From contig NZ_JACIJN010000001.1 in NCBI RefSeq assembly GCF_014199415.1, positions 124,001-188,000 of the forward strand: a DNA stretch of 64,000 nt, in the 5' to 3' direction. Positions 17,345-25,036 of the stretch are shown one piece after another. The notes under the pieces are model-generated. The model was not told where the DNA came from and made no database searches. It was given only the letters and a program-made list of their open reading frames with translations. This DNA is from Sphingomonas endophytica (GTDB taxonomy: Bacteria; Pseudomonadota; Alphaproteobacteria; Sphingomonadales; Sphingomonadaceae). Each line of letters begins with the position of its first letter. Within the stretch, counting starts at the first letter, position 1. A program made the position numbers and the translations under genes.

Positions 17345-18177
17345 CAAACAAATATCCTGGTCGGGGCGGCGGGTGTGAGATCGAACCGCATCCGTCGTGC
17401 GCCATCATGCAACCGGAGCGCGGCGGCGTCATCCGCCACGATGAGGGCGGTGCTCAACATTTCCGCCATCGCCCCGCTGCGATCGACGACGATGGCGGTG
17501 CGTGGCGCGGTGACCGGCGAAGGCGCGCCCGGCCGCAGCATCGCGGCGCGCTCGGGCGCGGCGCTGCCGGCGCCGATCGTGGCCGAGATCGACAGCGCCT
17601 CGTCGACCAGCTCCAGCTCGACCAGCGTCGCCTCCGGCTGGCGCGGATCGGGAATCGCGAACGACCATGTGCCGCCCAACGGATGCTCGCCGATCACCGC
17701 GATCGAACTCTCCCCGGCCGACAGCAGGGCGCACCCTACCCCCGCTTCCTGCAACGCCAGCACCGCACGGTCCAGCGCGTAGCCCTTGCCGAACCCGCCG
17801 AAATCCAGTGCGATCGGATCGGCGCAGGAAATCGTCGCCGCCTGCCTGTCGAACCGCAGCGCTTCCCAGCCTACCGTATGGCGCGCATCGATGGTCGGGT
17901 CGAACAGCTCCAGGGTTGCGGCACGCGCGTCGTCGATCCGGATCAGCGCGTCGAGGAGGATCGGATCGGTGATGGTCGCCGTCTGGCGGCTGCGCAGCGC
18001 CTCGTTCAGCGCGGTGGTCGATGACGGCCGGTGGATCGTCAGCGCGTCGTCGACCATCTCGATCGCGCGCTCCGCCTGCGCCAGCGCATCCGCCGCACCG
18101 CCGCCGAAGCGATGCAGCTCCACGCGCGTTCCCATCGCAGAAAAGCACAATTCGCCGGTAGCCGGCAACGCGCGCAT
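17344..18177 (-). CDS. ApbE-like FAD:protein FMN transferase
   Basis: 277 aa. ApbE enzymes attach FMN covalently to a Thr/Ser of target proteins. Family features seen: FDPTIDARHTVG in the first half, ALDFGGFGKGYALDRA (the G-G-x-x-K-G-Y signature, about residue 140), and a late EMLSTAL in place of the usual D-x-x-S-T-A. The metal-binding Asp is thus Glu, a conservative change. No signal peptide or lipobox is seen, so the protein appears cytoplasmic. It is embedded between oxidoreductases C (17 bp) and B (1-nt overlap). I find no obvious flavinylation motif in neighbouring products, so its target is unknown. The start is placed at ATG 18177. Confidence 0.8.
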   Translation of the reverse strand: MRALPATGELCFSAMGTRVELHRFGGGAADALAQAERAIEMVDDALTIHRPSSTTALNEALRSRQTATITDPILLDALIRIDDARAATLELFDPTIDARHTVGWEALRFDRQAATISCADPIALDFGGFGKGYALDRAVLALQEAGVGCALLSAGESSIAVIGEHPLGGTWSFAIPDPRQPEATLVELELVDEALSISATIGAGSAAPERAAMLRPGAPSPVTAPRTAIVVDRSGAMAEMLSTALIVADDAAALRLHDGARRMRFDLTPAAPTRIFV

Positions 18178-18194
18178 CGAGACCGCCGGCTGGG

Positions 18195-19508
18195 TCAGGC
18201 CTTGACCTCCCAACCCGGCTGGTAATCGACCGCCCACAGCTTCATCGCCTCGGCACCCGCCGGCTTGCCCGTGGCGGTGTCGATCGTCAGCTCGCTGTTG
18301 GTACGATAGGCGATATTGCCGAGATGACAGAGCGTGGTGCTGATATGCCCCTCGGCAATCGGCGATGCCAAAGCGGACGCGTTCCCGCGGATCACGTCGA
18401 CGAAGTTGCGCGCGTGATAGACGTCGAGCACCCCCTCCCCGACCGTCCCGGTGGTCTCCGAGGTCGCCGCGGCCTTCACCTCCCGCACCGGCTTGCCCGC
18501 CAGATCGAACAGCTCGAACCCGTTACGATCGACCACCGCCGAGCCCTTGGTGCCGAGCAGCAGCACGCCGCGACCGCGCCCATAGGTCTGCTGCGCGTTG
18601 CAGCTCTGGCCGTTCCAGCGGATCGCGCGATCGCCGTCGTAGATCAGGTCGAGCGCGAGCGAATCGTACATCTCCCAGTCGTCGCCCTTGTGGAAGTGCT
18701 TTGCGCCGCGTGCGGTGACCGTCTTGGGATAGGTCAGCCCCATCAGCCACCGTGCGACGTCCAGCTCGTGCATCGCATTGTTGCAGATTTCGCCCGTGCC
18801 GTATCTCCAGAACCAGTGCCAATTATAGTGGACAAGGTTCGAGCGATAGTCGCCGCGCGGACGCGGTCCCTGCCACAGGTCCCAGTTGAGATTGGCAGGC
18901 GGCGGCACGACGTTGCCCTTGCCGATCGACGCGCGATTGTTCGCGTACCAGGTCTGTGCCTCATAGACGTCCCCCAGCTCGCCGGCGCGGATCAACGCAC
19001 CAAGCTGCTGCGTCTCCGGGCTCGATCGCTGCTGGTTGCCGACCTGCAGCGTGCGCCCGGTCCGCTTCTGCATCGCGATCAACGCCTCGCCCTCGGCCGG
19101 CGCGATGCCGATCGGCTTTTCGAGATAGCAGTGACGCCCGGCATCCATCGCATCGATCGCCAGCTTGGCGTGCCAGTGATCGGGGGTGGCGACCGTGATG
19201 ACGTCCACGCCCTTGCGATCCAGCAATCGGCGGTAATCGCCCTCGGTCTTCACCCCGCTGTTCCCCTTGGCGGCGAACGCGGCGGCGCGCTTGGCGAGCA
19301 CATCGGAGTCGACATCGACGAGATGGGTGATGCTGACGTTCGGCTGCTTGGAGAAGGCGCTGAGATGCGCCTGCCCGCGCCCGTTGACGCCGACGACCGC
19401 GACGCGCAGCCGGTCGTTCGCGCCCCTGATCTGCGCATAGCTGCGCGCGCTGATCGCGACCCCAAGCGCGGCACCGGCCCCGGTCAACATCGTACGACGG
19501 TCGATCAT
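18195..19508 (-). CDS. Tat-exported Gfo/Idh/MocA-family oxidoreductase (C)
   Basis: 437 aa. The signal DRRTMLTGAGAALGVAISAR is a twin-arginine type. The Rossmann motif VVGVNGRGQAHL and a canonical EKP (CYLEKPIGIAP, about residue 120) are intact. The catalytic segment EICNNAMHELDVARWL carries the conserved His, and NWDLWQGPRP and WRYGTGEI are typical of the bacterial exported subfamily common in Bacteroidetes, Planctomycetes and sphingomonads. The ATG at 19508 has GGGGGA upstream. It follows the DUF1080 gene by 13 bp. It is the most canonical of the three and the best candidate for the glycoside-oxidising step. Confidence 0.9.
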   Translation of the reverse strand: MIDRRTMLTGAGAALGVAISARSYAQIRGANDRLRVAVVGVNGRGQAHLSAFSKQPNVSITHLVDVDSDVLAKRAAAFAAKGNSGVKTEGDYRRLLDRKGVDVITVATPDHWHAKLAIDAMDAGRHCYLEKPIGIAPAEGEALIAMQKRTGRTLQVGNQQRSSPETQQLGALIRAGELGDVYEAQTWYANNRASIGKGNVVPPPANLNWDLWQGPRPRGDYRSNLVHYNWHWFWRYGTGEICNNAMHELDVARWLMGLTYPKTVTARGAKHFHKGDDWEMYDSLALDLIYDGDRAIRWNGQSCNAQQTYGRGRGVLLLGTKGSAVVDRNGFELFDLAGKPVREVKAAATSETTGTVGEGVLDVYHARNFVDVIRGNASALASPIAEGHISTTLCHLGNIAYRTNSELTIDTATGKPAGAEAMKLWAVDYQPGWEVKA

Positions 19509-19521
19509 CGGTGCATCCCCC

Positions 19522-20928
19522 TCAATATTCACGAAGCTTGATCGACCGGAAGTCGACCCGATTGCCATGGTCCTGCAACAGGATCGGGCCCTGCGCCCGC
19601 TCGCCGAACGACGGCCATTTGGCATATTTGCTCTGCGCCACCAGCGCCCGGAACGCCGGCGAGCCGCGCTCATATTCGACGACCTTGAAGCCGTTGAGCC
19701 AATGTTCGACATGCCGCCCGCGCGACACGATCACGGCGCGGTTCCACTCGCCTGGCGGGTTGATCCGCTTGCCCGGGCTGTCCGGGTCGGACAGGTTGCG
19801 CGCCGGGATGAGGTCGTAAAGCGAGCCAAGCGTGCGATTGCCGTCGCGGCCGCGTTTGGCGTCCGGGTGGCGCGCGTCGTCGAGCAACTGATACTCAAGC
19901 CCGATCGCCGATCCCTCACCCTTCGACAGATCGGGGTCGACGAAATATTTGATGCCGCTGTTCGCGCCTTCGGTCAGCCGGAAGTCCACCGACAGCTCGA
20001 AGTCCTTGTAATCGCGGGTCGTGATGATGTCGCCGCCGTTGGTCGATTCGGCACCGTTCGCACCCTCGACGGTCAGCAAGCCATCGGCGATCGACCAGCC
20101 CTTTGCCGGAAAACCGTTGCCTTTGGCAGCCTTCCACCCGGCACCGGTGCGTCCGTCCCACAATAGCTTCCAGCCTGCGCGGCGTTCGTTCTCTGACAGG
20201 CGGTTCGACAGCCAGCCCTGCTGCGGCAGCGCGGTGGCTGGCATCGCGAACCGTGCGGGGCGATCGGTAATCATCCGCACGTTGCGGAACCGCGCCTCCG
20301 GGTGGCGGGCCGCCTCGGCGTCGGGGATGGCATGTACCTGAAAGGCGATGAAGCCACGTGCATCCATGTCGTCGACGATGTCGGCCGCCGGGACGCCGTT
20401 GATCCACGTCCGCAGCCGGTTGCCGATCGCCTCGACGCGATAGTGGTTCCAGTCGCCCGAGCGGAAGGTCCGGCGTGCCGCCTCGTTGCGCCCCAGCGTG
20501 TAGAGCCACTGCCGGCGCTGCTCGTCGTAGAGCCCGCCGCTCCACGCCCGCTTGGAGGGGTCGATTTCCGCCTGATAACCAAAGACGACGCCGTTCCTGT
20601 AATCGGGGCGGCTCTGACCGCGGATCATCACCCCGGAATTGAGCGCCGGATCGGTCTTCGCATCGAATTCGATGATGAAGTCGCCATATTGCGCGTCGGA
20701 AACCAGCCAGCTGTTGGTCTTGCCCGGCTCGGCGCGCCCGACCAGCTCGCCGTCGGCCACGTCGTAGGTCGCATTGCCCCCGACCTTGTGCCACCCGCTC
20801 AATCCGGCGCGCGGCGTCACATCGCGCCACGGCGCCTTCTGCTGGTGCGATTGTGGCGCACGCGCGCTTCCGGCGGCCGACAAGCAGGTCGTCAACAACA
20901 TCGCCGCTGCGAAAGTCCGAACCTTCAT
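19522..20928 (-). CDS. Exported tandem DUF1080 (3-keto-disaccharide hydrolase family) protein
   Basis: 468 aa with a signal peptide (MKVRTFAAAMLLTTCLSAAG to ARA). Two DUF1080/PF06439 concanavalin-like domains follow, at about 30-210 and 235-466. Each has the family core: YGDFIIEFDAKTDPALNSG in domain 1 and YKDFELSVDFRLTEGANSG in domain 2, then a late strand WNHYRVEAIGNRLRTWING / WNRAVIVSRGRHVEHWLNG. Characterised relatives cleave 3-keto-glycosides made by Gfo/Idh/MocA oxidoreductases. It is the first gene of the minus-strand set, divergent from gntR, and should act in the periplasm together with the three exported oxidoreductases. Cleavage by lyase or hydrolase chemistry cannot be told from sequence. 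Confidence 0.88.
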   Translation of the reverse strand: MKVRTFAAAMLLTTCLSAAGSARAPQSHQQKAPWRDVTPRAGLSGWHKVGGNATYDVADGELVGRAEPGKTNSWLVSDAQYGDFIIEFDAKTDPALNSGVMIRGQSRPDYRNGVVFGYQAEIDPSKRAWSGGLYDEQRRQWLYTLGRNEAARRTFRSGDWNHYRVEAIGNRLRTWINGVPAADIVDDMDARGFIAFQVHAIPDAEAARHPEARFRNVRMITDRPARFAMPATALPQQGWLSNRLSENERRAGWKLLWDGRTGAGWKAAKGNGFPAKGWSIADGLLTVEGANGAESTNGGDIITTRDYKDFELSVDFRLTEGANSGIKYFVDPDLSKGEGSAIGLEYQLLDDARHPDAKRGRDGNRTLGSLYDLIPARNLSDPDSPGKRINPPGEWNRAVIVSRGRHVEHWLNGFKVVEYERGSPAFRALVAQSKYAKWPSFGERAQGPILLQDHGNRVDFRSIKLREY

Positions 20929-21044
20929 CACGCACCCTGCCCTAGTTCGCGGCCGGAGTGCGATCGCACCGGCCGTCATGTGTCGGGTGCTGTGCACCTC
21001 TCCGCCGGCAAGCCTAGGTCGCGGCCCGACCACTTGCAATAGAC

Positions 21045-21055
21045 ATGTCAGACAT
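21045..21055. promoter_or_regulatory. Candidate GntR operator (palindrome) in the DUF1080-gntR divergent region
   Basis: A perfect odd palindrome ATGTCAGACAT lies 117 bp from the DUF1080 start and 82 bp from the gntR start. FadR-type GntR proteins bind short palindromes of this kind. The TGTCAG core recurs in the hairpin 10 bp after gntR, in front of the TonB receptor gene. That supports a shared operator but does not prove it. Confidence 0.4.
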
Positions 21056-21137
21056 TGGCGGCTGCTCCACGTTACGCTAGGACGGCGGTCTGGCGCCGTC
21101 GCAATCGATGCGCCCTGCTGACGAAACGGGACGATCG

Positions 21138-21884
21138 ATGCGTAAGACAGAGAGTGGCGGCAAACTGTACCGCGGGATCGTTGACGCGATCATGACCGAC
21201 ATCGCGGACGGCATCTACCCGGTCGGCGCGCGTCTGCCTGCCGAGCGCGATCTGACCGAGCGGTTCGGGGTGAGCCGTCCGACCGTGCGCGAGGCGATGA
21301 TCGCCCTCGAGATGCAGGGACTGGTCGAGGCACGCAAAGGCTCGGGCGTGTTCGTGCTCGCCACCGGCCCCGCCGACGCGAGTCGCGAACTCGACATCGG
21401 CGCGTTCGAGATCACCGAAGCGCGCCGGCTGCTGGAGGGTGAGGTCGCCGCGGTCGCCGCCACCGAGATCGACGCCGCGCAACTCGCTGAACTGCGGTCG
21501 TTATTGTCGCAGATGGGTCAGAGCGACATATCGGCTGCCGAGGATGCGGACCGCCGCTTTCACATCGCGATTGCCGAGGCGACCGGCAATGCCGTCATCA
21601 TCGCCGCCGTGACCGACTTCTGGGACATGCGCTTCCGCTCGCCGCTCGCGCGCGAGGTGCTCGTCAAGGCCGGCAGCCTCGGCACCGAAAGCCGCATGGC
21701 GGAACATGGCCGCATCCTTGCCGCGCTGGAGGCACGGTCGCCGGTCGACGCCCGCAACGCGATGCGCGACCATCTGTCGCGAGTCATCGACCATCTGCTC
21801 GACGTCACCGAGACCGAAGCGGTCGAACGCGCGCGCGCCGAGGCGACGCAACGCCGTCACGCCCTTGCGCGACGCGCTGTATGA
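21138..21884 (+). CDS. GntR-family (FadR/FCD subfamily) transcriptional regulator
   Basis: 248 aa. A winged helix at about residues 8-75 contains ARLPAERDLTERFGVSRPTV and the wing KGSGVFV. An all-helical FCD effector domain follows (EARRLLEGEVAAVAA, DRRFHIAIAEATGNAV, EHGRILAALEARSP, with Asp/His positions typical of a metal-binding pocket for organic acids). It is divergent from the DUF1080/oxidoreductase operon and upstream of the TonB receptor and MFS genes, so it probably controls both sides in response to a sugar acid or keto sugar. The ATG at 21138 has GGGAC upstream; an ATG at 21108 would add ten residues. Confidence 0.92.
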   Translation: MRKTESGGKLYRGIVDAIMTDIADGIYPVGARLPAERDLTERFGVSRPTVREAMIALEMQGLVEARKGSGVFVLATGPADASRELDIGAFEITEARRLLEGEVAAVAATEIDAAQLAELRSLLSQMGQSDISAAEDADRRFHIAIAEATGNAVIIAAVTDFWDMRFRSPLAREVLVKAGSLGTESRMAEHGRILAALEARSPVDARNAMRDHLSRVIDHLLDVTETEAVERARAEATQRRHALARRAV

Positions 21885-21894
21885 AACCTTGATG

Positions 21895-21931
21895 AGCATT
21901 GTCAGCATGGACTGACAATGCTACCTGACAA
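21895..21931. promoter_or_regulatory. Inverted repeat plus extra half-site upstream of the TonB receptor gene
   Basis: Perfect 11-bp arms AGCATTGTCAG (21895-21905) and CTGACAATGCT (21912-21922) flank a 6-bp spacer. A further CTGACAA copy follows at 21925-21931. The TGTCAG core matches the palindrome at 21045. No T-run follows, so an operator for the adjacent GntR regulator seems more likely than a terminator, although the stem starts only 11 bp after the gntR stop. Confidence 0.45.
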
Positions 21932-22016
21932 CTGGGCAAGGACGCGCTCGGTCGACTGTCACAAGGCAGCGGCCGTATTGCACAACGCAGCGCGCCGGCC
22001 GGCAGGGAGAGGGCTT

Positions 22017-25000
22017 TTGACCAGTCAGCACCGCTACAAGCGCCATCTGTACGTCTCGATCAGCCTCATGAGCATGGCCGCCGCCGCCCCGGTCGCGGCG
22101 CAGACCAACGCGCAGGCGCCCTCCCCGGCAGCCGCCACCGCGGACCAGGAACTGCCCGAGGGGCAAGTCGCCGACATCGTCGTCACCGGCTTCCGCGCCG
22201 CGCTCAACAATGCGCTCAACCAGAAGCGCAACGAAACCGCCGCGATCGACAGCATCGTCGCGGAAGATATCGGCAAGTTTCCTGATTCCAACCTTGCGGA
22301 GTCGATGCAGCGCATCCCGGGTGTCGCCTTGTCGCGCGGTGACGGTGGTGAGGGGCGCAACATCTCGGTGCGCGGGCTGGGCGCGCAATTCACGCGCGTG
22401 CGGATCAACGGGATGGAGGGTGTGTCGCAGGTCAGCGGCAGCGATATCCGCGGCGGTGTCGCGACCGGGCGGTCGTTCGACTTCGTGACCTTCCCGACCG
22501 AAATCTTCTCGGCGCTGTCGGTCCGCAAGACGATGTCTGCCGATGTCGAGGAAGGCTCGCTGGGCGCGACCGTCGATCTGCGCGCACCGCGACCGTTCGA
22601 CCAGAAGAAGGATTTCGTCCTCTCCGGCACCGCGCGCGGGATCTACAACGACATCAGGAAGGACATCGACCCGCGCCTGTCCGCGATCGTCTCCAAGAAG
22701 TTCGGCGACACGTTCGGGATCCTCGGCAGCATCGCTTATTCGAAGCGGCGTATCGACGAATATGCCTATTCGGCGGTCGATGTCGTGCCGACCTATGTCT
22801 ACGGCCAGGCCGCGCCCGCCGGCACGCCGAATGCCGGGGTGATCTTCCCCTTCTGCACGCCGGTCGGTTACAGTTACGGCGGCGCAGCGACGACCAGCCC
22901 CGTACCGGGCTACACGCAGCCAAACGGCGTCGGGATCGGTGCGGACGCCAACAATTGCAGCACCAACAACCCGCGTACCGGCACTGCGGCGGCCTATGAT
23001 TACATCATGAGCCGCACCGGCGTCAGCGGTCGTCCGGGCGGCGGCGTCTTCCTGCCGCGCCTGCCGCGCCCGGTGAAGAGCAGCCAGGACCAGCAGCGCC
23101 TCGCCGGAACGCTGACGTTGCAGTGGAAGCCGAGCGACAATACCGACATCTCGCTCGACGGCCTCTACTCGCGCTTCAAGGTGAACCGCCTCGACGCCTA
23201 TTTCGACGCACGCTCGTTCGGTCGTGCCATCTCCAATAACGGCCAGCCGCTGACCTCGGTGCGCGAGATCGAGGTCGATGACAACGGCTCGCTGATCCAC
23301 GGCCTCTTCGACGGCGTCGATCTGCGCTCGGAGATGCAGGAGGAGCGCTTCACGTCGGAATATCGCCAGGCCAACCTCAACCTCGATCACCGCTTCTCCG
23401 ACACGTTCCGGCTGTTCGGGCTGGTCGGCATCAACGAATCACGCCTCGACGTGAACCGCCTGCAGGTCGCGATCGACTCGAACGACACCCGCGACTGGTC
23501 GATCGACTTTCGCGACAATCCCGACATTCCGAAGATCGGCTACGGGATCGACACCACCAACCCGGCGCTGTTCCGCTACGGCCCGCCGCTCACCAACGGC
23601 GATCAGCAGGGGCAGCTCTCGAACTTCATCCGCCGGAACGTCATCCTCAGCAAGACCTTCGAGCTGAATGGCGAGTGGCAGGCAGCGCAAGGCTTCACCT
23701 TCGTCGCGGGCGGCCAGTATCGCACCAACCGCTATACTGCGCGCGAACGCCAATTGGGCACGACCACGCCGCTGACCTTGCCGGCGGGCGTGTCGATCGC
23801 CGACTTCACCTATACCACGTCGGGCATCGGCAAGAACCTCGACGGGCAGTTGCAGGATTTCGTCTCGGTTGATCCGACCAAGTTCCGCAACGCGGTCGGG
23901 CTCGACAATTACGCTTATTGCAGCATCGAATGCGCGCGCGGCACCTACGGCGGCGTCGATGAGAAATACAAGTCGGGCTATCTGATGGTCCGGTTCGACA
24001 CCAAGGACGTGCTGCCCTTTGGGCTACGCGGCGATGCCGGGGTCCGCTATGTCCACACCAGCCTCGACACCTATGGACCGATCACCACCGCGGCGCCCGC
24101 CGGATCGGCCTATTCGTCGCGGTTCGTGATTTCGGAGGTGAGCCGCTCCTATGAGGACTGGCTGCCCGCGGTGAACCTCGCGCTCGACATCACGCCCGAG
24201 CTGATCGCGCGCTTTTCGGCGGCGCGGGTCATGTCGCGACCGTCCTACGGACAGTTGATCCCGGCGGGCTCCGCCAACCTCGTCATCCAGACCGCCTCGT
24301 TCAGCAATCCGTTCCTCGATCCGATCCGCGCCAACACGATCGACGCCGCGCTCGAATGGTATTTCGCGCCGGGGTCGCTGGTATCGGTCGGCTATTTCTA
24401 CAAGAATATCGAAACCTACATCCAGGCGCTGCCGCAGCTGGTGCCGTTCCAGGATATCGGCCTGCCGCTGTCGCTGCTGTCGGGAACGCAATTGCGCCCG
24501 ACCGACCTGTTCAGCGTACAACGCAACGTCAATACGCCCGGCGGCCCGCTGCGCGGGTTCGAGGTCAACGTCCAGCTCCCGTTCCGCTTCCTGCCGGGGC
24601 CGCTCAGCAACTTCGGTGCGCTCGCCAACTTCACGCGCGTCCGCTCGAACATCACCTATCTGCTCGGCAACGGCCGTACCCGCGTCGCGCCGCTGGTCGG
24701 CCTGTCGGGCGAAACCGCAAGCGGCACGCTTTATTACGAAGACAACAGGTTCAGCATCCGCTCGACGGTCAATTACCGCTCGTCATTCCTGACCGCGGTG
24801 CCGAGCGGGTCGATCGATGCGGATTCGTCGTCGAATGCCAGTTCGATCTTCGTCGACGCATCGGCCTCGTACAATCTGACCGACAATATCAAGCTGATCG
24901 CCGAAGTGTCGAACATCACCAACGAGACCAACCGGCTTACCGTCGATACCGTTCGTCAGGACCCGCTCTACACCGCCTATTTCGGGCGCACCTACGCGCT

Positions 25001-25022
25001 TGCCATCAATTTCCAGCTCTGA
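22017..25022 (+). CDS. TonB-dependent receptor, Caulobacter/Xanthomonas sugar-type
   Basis: 1001 aa. The start is a TTG at 22017 with a strong AGGGAGAGGG ribosome-binding site. It gives a good signal peptide (MTSQHRYKRHLYVSISLMSM to VAAQ), whereas an upstream in-frame ATG at 21918 sits inside the inverted repeat. The segment DIVVTGFRAALNNALNQKRN is followed by IDSIVAEDIGKFPDSNLAES and IPGVALSRGDGGEGRNISVR, the plug signature of the large sugar-related TonB receptors. The barrel ends GRTYALAINFQL. It would import an oligosaccharide or glycoside across the outer membrane for the adjacent oxidoreductases and MFS permease. The MFS gene starts 14 bp downstream. Confidence 0.95.
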   Translation: MTSQHRYKRHLYVSISLMSMAAAAPVAAQTNAQAPSPAAATADQELPEGQVADIVVTGFRAALNNALNQKRNETAAIDSIVAEDIGKFPDSNLAESMQRIPGVALSRGDGGEGRNISVRGLGAQFTRVRINGMEGVSQVSGSDIRGGVATGRSFDFVTFPTEIFSALSVRKTMSADVEEGSLGATVDLRAPRPFDQKKDFVLSGTARGIYNDIRKDIDPRLSAIVSKKFGDTFGILGSIAYSKRRIDEYAYSAVDVVPTYVYGQAAPAGTPNAGVIFPFCTPVGYSYGGAATTSPVPGYTQPNGVGIGADANNCSTNNPRTGTAAAYDYIMSRTGVSGRPGGGVFLPRLPRPVKSSQDQQRLAGTLTLQWKPSDNTDISLDGLYSRFKVNRLDAYFDARSFGRAISNNGQPLTSVREIEVDDNGSLIHGLFDGVDLRSEMQEERFTSEYRQANLNLDHRFSDTFRLFGLVGINESRLDVNRLQVAIDSNDTRDWSIDFRDNPDIPKIGYGIDTTNPALFRYGPPLTNGDQQGQLSNFIRRNVILSKTFELNGEWQAAQGFTFVAGGQYRTNRYTARERQLGTTTPLTLPAGVSIADFTYTTSGIGKNLDGQLQDFVSVDPTKFRNAVGLDNYAYCSIECARGTYGGVDEKYKSGYLMVRFDTKDVLPFGLRGDAGVRYVHTSLDTYGPITTAAPAGSAYSSRFVISEVSRSYEDWLPAVNLALDITPELIARFSAARVMSRPSYGQLIPAGSANLVIQTASFSNPFLDPIRANTIDAALEWYFAPGSLVSVGYFYKNIETYIQALPQLVPFQDIGLPLSLLSGTQLRPTDLFSVQRNVNTPGGPLRGFEVNVQLPFRFLPGPLSNFGALANFTRVRSNITYLLGNGRTRVAPLVGLSGETASGTLYYEDNRFSIRSTVNYRSSFLTAVPSGSIDADSSSNASSIFVDASASYNLTDNIKLIAEVSNITNETNRLTVDTVRQDPLYTAYFGRTYALAINFQL

Positions 25023-25036
25023 TCCAACGGGTGCCG

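Noticed and set aside
21918..22016. ATG at 21918 as start of the large TonB receptor
   Set aside because: It lies within the inverted repeat and would add 33 residues before the signal peptide; TTG 22017 has a strong ribosome-binding site.
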